From the NCBI GenBank assembly GCA_003254905.1, contig QANU01074319.1:22382-86381 (forward strand): a stretch of DNA of 64,000 nt. The letters are read 5' to 3'. Positions within the stretch are counted from its first letter, which is position 1; every line of letters begins with the position of its first letter. The position numbers and the translations under genes are program-made. Positions 36,701 to 50,269 of this stretch are shown piece after piece. The DNA is from Nissolia schottii. Taxonomy: Eukaryota; Streptophyta; Magnoliopsida; Fabales; Fabaceae. The notes under the pieces were generated by a model. The model saw nothing but the letters and a program-made list of their open reading frames with translations. It ran no database searches and was not told the origin of the DNA.

Positions 36701-38482
36701 CTAGGGGTGTCAAAATTATGTCTCTTTTTAGGATCTGACTCATTTATGGTCAGTCCGTGGCTCTAAACAAGCCAGCCCGCCAGCCCCTTTTTTTAATTTT
36801 TTAATAAAAATTTTGGTCTATTTTTTATGGTTTTAAATACAAAGTTGTGAATAAGTATGCACGGTCATTTTTAGCTATTTTTTATCGTCTATCTATTAAT
36901 TAATCGGAAATAAATAGTTTAAATGATTGATTGCGAAATTATATTAGCTTTTTTGTTCCTTCAACTATCTTGTTTAAAAGATATCAACCGTTATCAAATG
37001 CTATTTGAAATCGATTCATGAATTAATACAACTTTCATTAATTAAATGACGACATATAACATTGATGTGAGTATTGTTATGTTATTGATCAAAAATACAA
37101 TTAGAACTCTTTCTTGTGGATTGATCAATAATAAACAAGGTTTGAAAGTATATATCAACTTATAGGGCGTAGACACTCATTGAAGGAATAGAATGCAAAA
37201 TTTATCAATATCTATGTCATAGCACTTCGGCTGTATAGCAATATAAATATAGTTAAGTAGTTAAGCATAACAAATAATTAAACATATTCAATTATAAGTC
37301 CAAATAGTTAAACTCTAAACTCTTAAACTCCAAAATAAAATTTAGAGTCCAAAATGAAACTTTTAAAATTTTGTTATTTTTTATAAAAAAGAAAATCACA
37401 AGCTCAGGGGCTAGCCCATGAACCTGCCACTGGGCTGGCGCGTTTAGCCCGCGGGTCTAAATGGGCCAGACCATTTTTTTCAAATTTTCACGGGCCTATT
37501 TTTTGCATGTAAAGTCTGTCCATTTAACTGGGTTCGCGGGCATATCTCAAAAGAATCATCACAAATTTTTTATAAAAAAAAATCAAAGAGAAAAGCTAGG
37601 AATAAAAAGGAAAGAAATTTATCATTGCACAAAAAAAAATGCAGAAAGAAAACTTAGATCAGGGCCTTAGGAAAATGAAAAAAAAAAAAAACAAACACCA
37701 CTTGTCCCACCCTCTTCAGATCTGTTCTCTCTCTCTCTTTAGATTTACTCTCTCGATTTCTTCTCTCTCTCTCACTCTCACTTTAACTCTCGGTTCACTC
37801 TCCCTCTCTCTGCTTCTCTCACTCTTTTCTTTTCTCATTTTTGGTTCCTGGTGTGTGAGTGTTGTTTGGGATCTGTTTGGTTTGATTTTTTTTTTTCTTA
37901 CAGGTATGGGTGTGGTGGTTTGGGCTAGTTGAAGGTGGTTGCTGGTGGTGGTTTCGAGTTCTGGTGGTTGATGGTGTATGAAAGAAAGATTACTAATTAC
38001 CAAACTAATTAGCACGGTAATTAAAATCTAGCCTAAAATTAGTACCAACATGTAAAACTTAATTTTTAAGGCAAGGACCATTTTGCAAAATCATAATGGA
38101 ATTTTCATAATTTGGGGGGTAAAAAATCATAATTCACCATCAAAGATACAGACTGTCGGATCAAAGATCAATGACTACAATACTTGGTGCAACTTGGACA
38201 AGTAATCACCTTGTCCATTTAAGACAAAGCCAACCTTTCTCGCATAAACCTTTCTCAAAAACATATTAACACTTTTTTTGTCACATGCTCGAGTTAGAAC
38301 TTTTAAATTATTTTAATGTACACATATTTTGATATTCAATCACATTCACTCTAACATTGTACATTCAAAATAGTGAAAGTAGATCGTCACTCCAAATAAA
38401 TTTTACTTGTAATTTTAATGGTTCGAGACTTTGAATCATAGAGTCGCTGGTCCAAAAAGAGTTTTACCTAATCATGTAAAGA

Positions 38483-38528
<46 letters not shown>

Positions 38529-38880
38529 TGCTCTATATCATTAATTACTCCCCTAAAAACTTTAGTCACTCAACACATTAATTTTATGAGTTATTATTTT
38601 ATGAAACAATTTTACGAGTTATTTTTATCTCTGACTTTTTTTTTGGTATATTTTTAAGAAAAAATATATTTTATCCACGTAACCTATAGGTCATTTACAC
38701 TTTAGTTCTTGAACTAAAAAGACGTGCAGTTTAATCCCTAAACTTTTTTACAAGTAAACTTTAATTATTTTGTTAGGATTTTAGTCTATTATTAACTAAA
38801 TAACACACTTTCAAGAAAGTTTAAGATATTGAGTTGTACGTTATGATTCAGTTTAGAGACTAGAGTGCACATAATGATAT
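36701..38880. other. Degenerate hAT-like repeat and CT-rich tract
   Basis: From 36703 the sequence reads TAGGGGTGTCAAAATT and then words such as AGCCAGCCCGCCAGCCCC. Near 37430-37540 come GGGCTGGCGCG and CGGGTCTAAATGGGCC. AGGGGTGTCAA starts with GGGCCGGCCC-type words are typical of degenerate plant hAT elements, but no matching end was found. A CT-rich tract (37715-37845) followed by an AG acceptor-like site resembles a 5'UTR, yet no coding exon follows. An (AT)n run is at about 38489-38526. Confidence 0.35.
38489..38526. repeat. (AT)n microsatellite
   Basis: Uninterrupted TA/AT dinucleotides. Confidence 0.9.
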
Positions 38881-39057
38881 CGTGCAACTTCGATATGGAT
38901 GCATGGAGTTGTTCCACCTTGTCAAGTGCGTCTGGTTCAGTGGGAATGAGCGTCTCAAGGTTATGTGGGACCCAACATGTTTCATAGTTTGATTGCTAAT
39001 ATTAAAAGCTAGGGTCCATTAGGATTGTGATGTGATTATGGTTCATGCACTTAGGAA

Positions 39058-39195
39058 GCTAACTCGTGTGCTGATTTTCTTGCCAAGTCAAGAGCTTCGA
39101 GAACAAAAGAATTAGTCATTTTAGATGAATCATCGATTGATCTTCATCCTCTTCTTAGGTCTAATTTCATGATAACTTATTATTTGAGGCTATAA
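39058..39195 (+). pseudogene. LINE RNase H C-terminal fragment
   Basis: From 39058 the frame reads ANSCADFLAKSRASRTKELV, then a tail ending in a TAA at 39193. The ANSCADFLAK motif is the conserved C-terminal block (family consensus REANSCADFLA) of the RNase H-like domain found in plant L1 LINEs and LINE-derived genes. The sequence before it (38900-39057) is in other frames. It is a decayed 3' fragment, lying just outside the hAT element. Confidence 0.6.
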
Positions 39196-39315
39196 TCTTT
39201 GTTTTATCTTTCTAATGCATCAAAAACAAAAGGTTCACATAATCCTAAGTTTAGGAGTATGACGCACTTGATACCTGTGTTATATCTCTACTTATTTTAT
39301 GCTTAATTTAATATG

Positions 39316-39323
39316 CTTTTATC
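39316..39323. repeat. Left target site duplication of the hAT element
   Basis: CTTTTATC, identical to 40758-40765. Confidence 0.85.
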
Positions 39324-39685
39324 CATGGTTATCAAATTCGCGAGTTTAAGAAAACTCGTGGAGCCTCCGTAAACTCGGATTGTAAACTTGTATGAGTTTA
39401 CCTATTATTAAAAAATATTAAAAAAATATTTTAAAAAATTATTATGCTACAAAAATATATTTAATAAAACTTGAAATTTATATATACTTTTAACTCCATA
39501 ACAAAGCACAAATAAAGATGAAATATATGAGTTCTAAGTTCAATTTATAGATAATACATAATACATATGTTTGAACTAGAACATACCCTCCTTCACATAA
39601 ACTTAATGACAAGTAAAATCTATCAACACAAGAGAGAGGCAATGTATTGAGCAACCAACATAGCAAATGTATATAAAGAACAATG

Positions 39686-39960
39686 TCACTCATTCTTGAC
39701 AGAAGTAGTATGCTTCGAGCCGACAACAAAGAATTCGGTGATGAGTTCGAGGGGCATGCCCTTTGTTTCTGGAACCTTCAAGAACACAAATATCATAAAT
39801 ATCGAAGATACCAGCGAGTCTCATAGTACTGAGCATCACAGGAAGCGAGTATGTGACGATGATGTCTCCAATCCAGAACACTAAAGTACAGATAGCGATG
39901 CGGAGGTCACGCACTCTGGTAGAAAAGATCTCTGAACAAATGATGAAATACATACGATGG
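39686..39960 (-). pseudogene. Captured 3' end of a tonoplast sugar transporter (TST/TMT)
   Basis: On the minus strand the frame ending near 39690 reads SEIFSTRVRDLRIAICTLVF, then WIGDIIVTYSLPVMLSTMRL and AGIFDIY. This matches the EIFPTRVRGLCIAICAL...W(I/C)CDIIVTY(T/S)LPV(M/L)L block of plant TST/TMT vacuolar sugar/proton antiporters. After a small deletion and frame change near 39795, the adjacent frame continues FLKVPETKGMPLELITEFF and VVGSKHTTSVKNE to a stop at 39686, the family C-terminus with its PETKG motif. Downstream, 39480-39685 looks like the donor gene's 3'UTR. Typical TSTs exceed 700 residues, so only the last 80-90 codons are present. It is non-functional. Confidence 0.8.
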
Positions 39961-40009
39961 ATTAGCGACAAAGCACTATGGCACTACGGAATACGATTGC
40001 ATGCACAAC

Positions 40010-40604
<595 letters not shown>

Positions 40605-40765
40605 CACTTGTGGTAAACTCGTGAACTCAGGAGTAAATTCGCGAGTTTACACGAGTTTACCCAGAAACGAGTTTACATGCGAGTCAGCTCGATTTTACTA
40701 CCTAAGAGAGTTAACTCGCACGAGTTTACGAGTTAACTCGCGATTTTGATAACCATGCTTTTATC

Positions 40766-41531
40766 ATTATTTTATGATTATGTTTTTACCCTATTTATGT
40801 ATCAGATTATAACAATCAGTAATATATAAATTATATTTCTTTAATTATGGTCTCTACTCTTATTACTATTTTCCCTGTCCCTATTATGAAATCTCACATC
40901 TTCCGTTAACAATTGGTGAAATTTTAATAAACATATATACTAAATTGCATATTGCATATTAAGAAAGTTCAACTTAAAGTAACATGACCTAGATAAATTT
41001 TTAATAACTACCATGTCAAACAAATCAATGAATATTATGAAAATTAAAGTTTGAAAAAATAATCACTTTGGCAGTAACAAATTAGTGAAATTTGGAGATC
41101 AAGTTAAATTAATGTTAAATTTTAAAATGATGAAACTAAATTAATGTCAAAATATTTTTAAGAATCAAATTGACGTCAAAATGAAAATACTAACACAAAA
41201 ATGATTGTTGACTCAAATTTTTTTCTTGGTTGGGAACATAGAAACAAAAACAAAAATCTCTCAATTTCTTAATAAAAAAAAAGAAGGAAAGAAAAAAGAT
41301 AGAAGGATCACACACTTTCAACTTCAATTGGTTGAAATGGATATCACATTATGTAACTTTATCTAAGCCTTTTTAATTCCTCTTCCAAAGAAAAGAACAC
41401 ATCACATGAATTGAAGCATGTGCAATGTGCATGTTGATATTTGGAGGAGTCGGTGATAGTGTTAGCGTTGTTCCTCTTCCCATTTTCTGTAATTATTAAT
41501 AAATTAATAATAATAATAATAATAATAAGCT
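40766..41531. other. Upstream region of the chloroplast-protein gene
   Basis: AT-rich, with no distinct element. The 5'UTR just before the start has an (AAT)n run (about 41501-41527). Confidence 0.4.
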
Positions 41532-44500
41532 ATGGCCACTTCCTTCTTCACCACTCTCACCCTTCCCACCAGATTCAGAGTCTCCGCCATGGCTCCAACC
41601 ACCACAGCCGCCCCCGCCAAGGTGGTTCCCGCCGTCATAGTCGGCGGCGGGAGGGTCGGCAGGGCCCTGCAGGACATGGGCGGCGGCCAAGACATCCTCG
41701 TACGGAGGGGGGACTCTGTCCCACAAGAATCCGAGGGCCCCATCTTGGTCTGCACGAGGAACGATGACCTCGAAGCTGTTCTTCAATCCACGCCTCGTTC
41801 GAGATGGAACGGTTCGTAGTTCACAAACATTACTACTCGCTTCTTCGTTGTTGTTTCAAGTTTAATCCTTTTTGTGGTTTTGGGTTTATGGGTAGCTTTG
41901 ATTTGGAGCAATTTTACACAATTTTGATTCTGTACATTGAGAAGATGCTTTTGGGAACTTGGGCTTCTATAAACTTGAGTACCAGAGAGAGAGGACCGTG
42001 AGACAGGGATACGGAGGCAGAAAATTTCTATATTTTCCCGTGTCTCTGATTCCAAAGCAGTCCGTAAAGAGAAAGTCAACAGCTTTAAGATTTTTATTAA
42101 ATGGTACTCTCTCTGTTGCACGGTATCTGTCAGATACATTGAACTTAAGAATGTATCAAATTTGCCAAGATACATGTGTTGGGAATGGAGGGAGTGCTGG
42201 TTAATTTGGATGTTGGACTTTACCCTCTAAAGTGTGCCCTGCAGTTTAGAGGAGTTAAATTCGAGGCGTTCGTGTCTGAATGGTTTGAATTGGAGTATTG
42301 TTATTTGTACATTTGAAACTCGCAGGATATTAACAGTGGACAAGGTAGAGAGATGCACAGCGTCTGATGGTGGTGAGTGTGGATAAGGCTTTGGGAATTT
42401 GGCTTATTTTATAGTTAGATGTACTTTAGAGAGGAAAGTGTGAGATTTCAATAGTTAATGAGAAAATCAGCTGCTTAAGTTTTTATAATATACAAGCCTA
42501 AGTATGATGATTGTACCTGTATAATCTGTACCGTTGATTTTCTCGTTGATGGTTAAGATATTGCACTTTACCCTCTGAAGTGTATCATGAACTTTAGAGG
42601 GAGTTAAATACAAGGCTCTGGTGTATGGATAGCATGAATTAGGGTAATGTTAGATGTACATTAAGAGTGGCCATAAAAGGCAGACACGAGAGATATACGA
42701 AGCATTTGGTGGCAGTAAGTTGGGCTAAGGCTTTGTGCCTCTCTCAGGGTCTACTCTTCATGTATATTTTGATGTATAAAATATCATTGCTCTTTGAATT
42801 GGGTTGTTTTGTGGTTTTTACTATTGTGTTTTGGGGTTTGGGAAATGTTGGGTTCGTTTGTGCTTTGATTGGGGTTCATGTGTTGTTCTGGGATTAATAA
42901 GTTATTGATGGTGAAGCAGATTTGGTGTTTTTCCAGAATGGGATGCTGGAGCCGTGGCTTGAGAGTAAAGGTTTGAATGATGCCAACCAAGTGTTGGCGT
43001 ATTTTGCCGTGTCGAAACTCGGAGAAACCCCGATTGATGGTAAGACTGATACCAATCCCGAAGGATTGACAGCTGCGTATGGGAAGTGGGCTTCTGCCGT
43101 GGCTTCCAGGTTAAATGATGGAGGCCTCTCTTGCAAGGTATTAGTAATGATACGAGTTTAATTTTGATGCACCGTCAACATTTATTACATTGCCATCCAG
43201 TTATATAGTATTATATGTGTGATTTAATGATATGTTAATATCCAATTGAAAGAGTAAAAGTGTATCACAGCTAAATCTTTTATCATTATTGTGAAGTTAT
43301 TTTCTTTAATTATCGTTTATGGGGTCAAAATTATTTTTCTTTCTTTCATTGCTTTTCTGAAGGGGGAATTTGAAGCTTTTTTCCTTTTACAAATGCCAAA
43401 AGGAAATCTTTACAAATCTTATAGTTATGACATATAAGACACTTATCTCTGTCTCAAATGCTAGGTTCTTGGCAAGGAAGCGTTTCAAAAACAGATGTTG
43501 GAGAAGCTTATATGGATTTGTTCAATCATGCTTGTCGGAGCACGTCATGGAGGGGTTCCTGTTGGTGTCGTGGAGAAGGAATTACGCTCCGAAGTAAGTC
43601 TTCTCTTTTATCCAGAAGGAAAATTCAGTGGTCGATATCATTTTGGCAATTAGATCTCTATGAGATTTCTACTCTGCATCCTATATCAGTTACCACTTGC
43701 AAGTAGGGTACCGAAGGAATTGGCAAATTGCTTCAAGTTTTGGGTGAAATCAAGTTGACAGGAAATATGTTCAAAGTTCATATATCCATTTTGGTTAGGG
43801 TTGGTCCTGAACTTTACGGTGTGTTTGTCAACTTGGAAAACCAAGTTATCATGGTACAAATAAAACTAGTTATGTTAAACCGTATAAAAGTAAACTAGTT
43901 TGTAATTAAATAATGTTTGGTATGAAACTTGTTTAAAAATTAGTTTAGTCAGTTTTTCAAACGGTTGGATAATAAGGTAGGGAAGAGAGAGAAAGAATAG
44001 GATATGATAAAACCAACTTTAGATTAGTTTTTATTTATTTATATATTTTTAAAACTAGTTTTAGGCTAAAATTGGTTTAAATAAAAAACAGTTTCAAATT
44101 TTGAGTAATTATGGCGCAGTTGTACCTCCTAAGGGCTTGTGTCCAAAATGGATTTGTTGATTTAGAACTCGATTTTGTACCTCGCATGAAATCCAAGAGC
44201 TACAAATATGCATAATAACTAAGTTTTTACCTTGAAACTGAGCATAAATGGCAGGTCACACACACACCAAAAAAGGTAGAGTAGAAATTCTGGTGCAAAC
44301 ATTTTTGAGCTAATATTATTAATGATGCACTGAACTCAAAAGATGAAATCCAGAACTGATTGATGTTTAACATTTTCAGTTCTCTAGCCTTGTATCAGAA
44401 CTAGCATCAGCTGCAGCATGTGAAAAGGGGTTGACATTTGAAGAAGCCATGGAAGAACGCTTATGTGCGTATTCCCGGGCTGTCGCCCACTTCCCAACGG

Positions 44501-45196
44501 CAGTTAAGGAGGTAAATGGTTCAATTTACAGAACTTTAGAAGTATTGAAAAACAATAAGATACTATTTGCTGTTTTCATTTTCTGTTTTTAATATTTCTT
44601 TCACAAAATCATCAAAACAAGAAACACAAGAAATGAAAACAAAAACTGAACAAACCCTAAGGTAGCGTTTGGTTGAGAGATAGGACACAGGGCTCAAAAT
44701 TCTTATATTTTCTGTATCTTATTGAAGCTGAGACACGGAAGACACAAAATGTTGGCTTGGCAGGACACGGAATTGGGTTTGGCGGGACATGAATTTTTTC
44801 TGTCTTTGTGGGTGTTCTGTTCCTCCAACCAAATGCTGCCAAAGAAACTATGTCAAAATTAAGTGATTAGAATAACGTGACATTATTATTGACTATTGGA
44901 TAAATAAGTAGGTTATACATATCTCTAAATTTTATCTAACAATCACCGTGATTTCTGCTAAAAATTCTGACTCTATTTTCCCTGAATGTGATATTCAACT
45001 CATATACATAGCTCTAATGTAAGTTCTTTTTCTTTTTGGTCAGTAATGTAAGTTCTTATCAGAATATTTGCTATGCTTGCAGTTCAAATGGAGGAATGGT
45101 TGGTTTCATTCTCTCTCTGAGAAGGCCAAGGCACAAGGCAAGCCTGATCCATGCCCTATGCACACTCAATGGCTAAAAGAATTAAAAATTGTATGA
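41532..45196 (+). CDS. Conserved plant protein of unknown function, predicted chloroplast
   Basis: Five exons: 41532-41811, 42920-43137, 43465-43593, 44380-44511 and 45083-45196, all GT/AG with consistent phases, giving 290 residues. The N-terminus (MATSFFTTLTLPTRFRVSA) is rich in S/T and has few acidic residues, like a chloroplast transit peptide. Then comes a Rossmann-type glycine loop GGGRVG (38-43), followed by GPILVCTRNDDLEAVL and LVFFQNGMLEPWL, which has the look of a ketopantoate-reductase/6PGDH-type NAD(P) domain. The second half is helical (KEAFQKQMLEKLIWICSIML), ending in FKWRNGWFHSLSEKAKAQGK. I recall an uncharacterised Arabidopsis chloroplast protein (At1g16080) of this type, but the match is from memory. 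Substrate unknown. Splicing removes a premature stop in every intron, which supports the model. Confidence 0.8.
42205..42740. repeat. Diverged duplication within intron 1
   Basis: A segment of about 200 bp occurs twice (about 42205-42410 and 42541-42740). Shared words are CTTTACCCTCTRAAGTGT, TTTAGAGG-AGTTAAAT, AGAGATGCACAGCGTCTG-like/AGAGATATACGAAGCATT-like and AAGGCTTTG. Both are non-coding. Confidence 0.5.
44660..44840. mobile_element. MITE in intron 4 of the chloroplast-protein gene
   Basis: Starts GGTAGCGTTTGGTTGAGAG and ends CCTCCAACCAAATGCTGCC, an imperfect inverted repeat of about 20 bases around a 181-bp body full of GGACAC-type words. GG(T/C)AGC(G/A)TTTGGTTG ends mark a common plant MITE type. 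The target duplication is unclear. Immediately upstream (44560-44659) is a second MITE-like remnant. Confidence 0.65.
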
Positions 45197-47340
45197 AAAG
45201 AAAAAAAAAATGCTTGAATTCTCATGTGTCCACCAGGCTATTGTAGCAGCTTGTTAGAATCATCTAAACTTTAGTTAATTACCTTGTAATAGTAATTTTT
45301 TTTAAACCAGCATTTAAGATTAGTTTAGCTAATAAAGCCTGAATTTCGTTTCCTACAAAGTATGTGTATTGTAATTTCATTTCTTTTTTTAACTCCCTCT
45401 CTTTTTAAGGGAAATAAGGGGGGATGAGATGTTATATAAATCTTTTAGAGAGGAAAAGAAGAAGGGAGCTTCTAGGAGAGAACATGTTGGATGAAAAGTA
45501 CTTTTTGCTAGGCCTAGGCCAAAATATAAGACTTTATATATATGTATGTGTGTATGTATCTATATGTATATAAAAGATATGTAGTTGTATTCATTCATCA
45601 TGGGAACAAATATAAGATCAGCAACGTAAGCAAAAGGCAGATGAGATATCTCATTAAGTGGCACGAAGCAAAACAGTTTCGCATGTAATAACTTAAGAGA
45701 GAAAAGAAATTCTTAATCTTTAACAGAGGTATGTGGACCAGTCCGGTCTGTATAATTTAGTTCACAACGAATTAAAATTAAACGGATTGGATCGAGTTGG
45801 CTTGTGAAATAAATTGACTAATAATTACCCACGTTTACGTTTGCACTGTATAGTTTGCGCGATTCGCAGGTTGATCCACATTATTATTTTTTGACATTTT
45901 CAATTAGAATTAAAAATTTTAATCTTAGTTTATGAAAAAAAATTTGAAACATAACCAAAATTTTCATTTTTAATCTTGACAAAATAAAATACCATGTTGG
46001 GTTAGGCTTGGATGTTTGATACTTTTTATCTTTATTTTTTATTTTGACTATTGTGTGAAAAATAAATAAATAAATAACGGATAAATCAAATAAATAAATA
46101 ATGGAGTGATATGCGAGTTGGTTCGTAAACCTTGTGAGTTATGCAAAGAGAACGAAAAAATCTGCATTTAAATAGAACAAATTAACTTGTCCTAACCCAC
46201 ACGAATTGAGTAGTCTGTGGATTGGTTCGCGGGCTATGATCCATATATCCACCGCTAATCCTCAATCCCTTGAATATCACAGGACTAAACTCCAAGATTC
46301 TAGAGGGAAATTATTAATTTTTTTCCTTCGTATACTTCATATATCCTTACTAGCTTAGTATCCCACATTCTGGATGCAGAGCATGAATAATATATTGTTA
46401 AAATTAATCCTTATTTCAAAATATATTGTCAAAATTAATCCTTATTTCCTTGTATAAACTTTGTCACCGCTCCTTAAAGTTTGTAGTTTTTAAATTCTAG
46501 ACTTACGACCACCTCCCTTCATCGTATTAATCATTTTTATCACTTTCTTTTGAATCGGTCACCGTTATTCCTCTTTTAATCAACAACCATCGAACCAAAG
46601 TTACAGAAGACAATGACTATCTTAATTTTGACTTTCACACAAAACTTGTAGTGCGATCTAAATGATAGGACCAGAGGTGAGACCTTGCCAAATTCGTAAT
46701 ATCGATGAAAGAAGTAGCACTACTAGAGAAACCTAAAATAGGAGTTGATGAGACCTAGTGACAAATTGAGTGCAATGATAGGAATGACAATTTGATTTCT
46801 AAACATTAAAATAAAACATTTTAATTCTTTCAAATTTGCATGGATAGGGATGATAGTGTCTCAATTATTTTTTATGTTGTCATCTCTTCGAATCTGCACT
46901 GAATGTGGTTTAGAAATTTTTTTATTTTTACTTTTAAATGCGATGAGCATTAGGGAAAAAAGAGAGTGAACGCTTTCTTTTAGACACTAAATAGTAAGTA
47001 CACATCCACCAAACACTGCCTTTTAACAAACACATAAAAAAAACCGTGCTTTTCTCTTTTGCAATTGCAATGGAAAGCAAACACATTTATTTACCCTTGC
47101 TTGGACGAGGAGAAAAAAAAATTGGGGTGGTATAAATTGTTAAATAATGACATTTTGTTTTCTTGTTTAGAAGATAAGAAATATAGAAAATGTTCTTTTG
47201 AGACTAAAAACAAAGAGTTGAAGTTTATGTTGCAAAATTACAGTTTTATCCATGTAACTTTCTCTTTCACCACCATAAAAGATAATTATCATAAAACTTA
47301 TTTAGACCACTTATTTTATTAATAATCAAACAATAAAACA

Positions 47341-47373
<33 letters not shown>
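45197..47373. other. Intergenic DNA with degenerate repeats
   Basis: The 3'UTR of the upstream gene occupies the first few hundred bases. From about 45725 to 46255 words such as GGACCAGTCCGGTCTG and GATTGGTTCGCGGGC suggest a degenerate hAT-type element. A 33-bp imperfect tandem duplication (ATATTGT-AAAATTAATCCTT) lies at 46390-46450. An (AT)n tract abuts the gap. Confidence 0.35.
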
Positions 47374-48283
47374 NNNNNNNNNNNNNNNNNNNNNNNNNNN
47401 NNNNNNNNNNNNNNNNNNNNNNNNNNNNNNNNNNNNNNNNNNNNNNNNNNNNNNNNNNNNNNNNNNNNNNNNNNNNNNNNNNNNNNNNNNNNNNNNNNNN
47501 NNNNNNNNNNNNNNNNNNNNNNNNNNNNNNNNNNNNNNNNNNNNNNNNNNNNNNNNNNNNNNNNNNNNNNNNNNNNNNNNNNNNNNNNNNNNNNNNNNNN
47601 NNNNNNNNNNNNNNNNNNNNNNNNNNNNNNNNNNNNNNNNNNNNNNNNNNNNNNNNNNNNNNNNNNNNNNNNNNNNNNNNNNNNNNNNNNNNNNNNNNNN
47701 NNNNNNNNNNNNNNNNNNNNNNNNNNNNNNNNNNNNNNNNNNNNNNNNNNNNNNNNNNNNNNNNNNNNNNNNNNNNNNNNNNNNNNNNNNNNNNNNNNNN
47801 NNNNNNNNNNNNNNNNNNNNNNNNNNNNNNNNNNNNNNNNNNNNNNNNNNNNNNNNNNNNNNNNNNNNNNNNNNNNNNNNNNNNNNNNNNNNNNNNNNNN
47901 NNNNNNNNNNNNNNNNNNNNNNNNNNNNNNNNNNNNNNNNNNNNNNNNNNNNNNNNNNNNNNNNNNNNNNNNNNNNNNNNNNNNNNNNNNNNNNNNNNNN
48001 NNNNNNNNNNNNNNNNNNNNNNNNNNNNNNNNNNNNNNNNNNNNNNNNNNNNNNNNNNNNNNNNNNNNNNNNNNNNNNNNNNNNNNNNNNNNNNNNNNNN
48101 NNNNNNNNNNNNNNNNNNNNNNNNNNNNNNNNNNNNNNNNNNNNNNNNNNNNNNNNNNNNNNNNNNNNNNNNNNNNNNNNNNNNNNNNNNNNNNNNNNNN
48201 NNNNNNNNNNNNNNNNNNNNNNNNNNNNNNNNNNNNNNNNNNNNNNNNNNNNNNNNNNNNNNNNNNNNNNNNNNNNNNNNNNN
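47374..48283. other. Assembly gap (910 N)
   Basis: Run of N, flanked by (AT)n on the left and poly(T) on the right. Confidence 1.
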
Positions 48284-50269
48284 TTTTTTTTTTCATGAGA
48301 TGTCGAATTAATGTTGTTTTGACTATATAACAATCATGTCAAAATTTTTCATTAATGAAATAATTAGTAGACTAACGAAGGATTAAATTGATTGACGTTT
48401 ATAAATAGAGGACTAAATTAATTTTTTAAAAAATACGAGACCAAATTAAATAAATGAGTACAATTAGAGAAATATAATCATATTTTAGCCTCTTTTTTTT
48501 TTTAAATAAAGGAACTCCATATTTGATATATTCTTTGTTGCTTACAACATTATATTTCAGCTTTAAGGATTAAAATAGGAACTTCCTTTGGTACTCTAAT
48601 TTTTATAAAAATATAAGTATTAATCTTTATTCATTAATTATAATTCAATTACAAATTTTATAATTCTTAATTATAAGAGTTGGCGGAACACGCTATTACA
48701 TTTTAATTACAAATAATTAAAAAATATTAATACTCTTAAATTTTAGTAAAGCACTAAAAAAAACTCTCATTAAAAGGTACTTGCTACTAATTATAATATA
48801 TTTACATTTTATATGGGATTAAAATATTTTTAATTTTAATATTTTATCATCATACAAAAATTTCTCATAATTTTAATACTAGAAATAAAAGAGGAAAAGG
48901 GGTGGGGCCTTGGGCGTGCGTGTTGAAGAGGAATAGATAAGAAGAGACTTCCAATTTGCAGTTCCACCCAATCCACTCCATCCAGCATCCACCTCCATCT
49001 ACGCAATCATAGCTACAATTTACATCATATCATGGTGGCTACCATTTTTTTATTACAAGAAATTAATTTTAATGCAATGTTAATGCAAAAGAGCTTTAGA
49101 CTACTACTTATTAGAAAAAGTTTACATTGTTACGTTGTTATATATTGTCATATTAATAAAATTTGCACTCATCATTTAGATGATAACGTAAATTTATTTT
49201 ACATTGAAACTACATCAATATCAAATATTTTTTTTTATAAAATTATCCATACTCTTCAAATAGATAGTGATTAGGTCCCATAAAAGGGAAAATAGATAAT
49301 GATTAAGATTAAATTATGAGTTTAATTTTTTTATGTTGTAAAATAGATTTATATTGTGATACCCTTATGTGTTGTCACATGTGTAAAAGTGATTACTTTT
49401 GGTGGTAATAGGTAGGATAGTAAATAAACTTTGTTGATGCAGTAGTACATAATTAGATGACATTGTAATTTTTTTTTATATTGACAATTCATATAAATTA
49501 AACTCTTAACTTATATACATTTTAAAATATAGTATGAATTTAATTTCTACGCACTATCAATGAAAAAAGTTCTACATTATCATCTAATCATATGTTATTA
49601 CATGGGCAAAAGTGATTTTTTAGTTGGTGATTGTGATACCCAACAATTTTTGTTGATGTGATAACATATAATTTGATGATAATGTTAATATAACTTGAGC
49701 CCTTAGCTCTCGTGTTTCTTCATGCTCTTTGAGCTCCTCATTGTGTTCGAGCTCCGTTGTCTAGGTGGACAGGGGATGGACTTGTAAGGGACTTCCACGC
49801 TCAACTTTGAATTCGTATTTGGTTTATTTAGTCTAGGGTTGATAGTATACATGTGCTATTTGGTGACCCTTTTTACATTATGAGGGTTAGGGTTTGCATG
49901 TGTTCATACATGCAACCCCTTATTACCTCTATGAGAGTTTTAAGGAACCCTTCATTGCTTTAATTGGTTAGTTTCCATTTGAATCCTTTGGTCATGAGAG
50001 TAGCTTGAGTGGTTAGCCAAATTCATTAACATGCCTAGATTCATCTCATCATGCAGATGTGGGTCGAGGTCTTGACCAACCTAAGTTAATACAATTTAAA
50101 TATTTGTGTTGGTAAAGTCATAAATATTTTTGTCAAAATAAAAATTAAAATATTGATTGAGAGGTAATAATTCATATATGCATTTCTATAAGAACAATTC
50201 ACATTATTATTTTGAAGAAAACGTTTATTATCTTAGTAATTTAGATTAGTAACAATCTTATCCAACCAA
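48284..50269. other. AT-rich intergenic DNA
   Basis: No gene recognised. It contains a copy of the dispersed motif ending AAATTAAACTCTTAAC (about 49450-49512). The stretch at 49690-49930 is less AT-rich and transposon-like but unidentified. Confidence 0.35.

Noticed and set aside
36420..36704. Proline-rich 94-residue plus-strand frame
   Set aside because: Low-complexity C-rich patch without a domain, splice sites or homologous neighbours.
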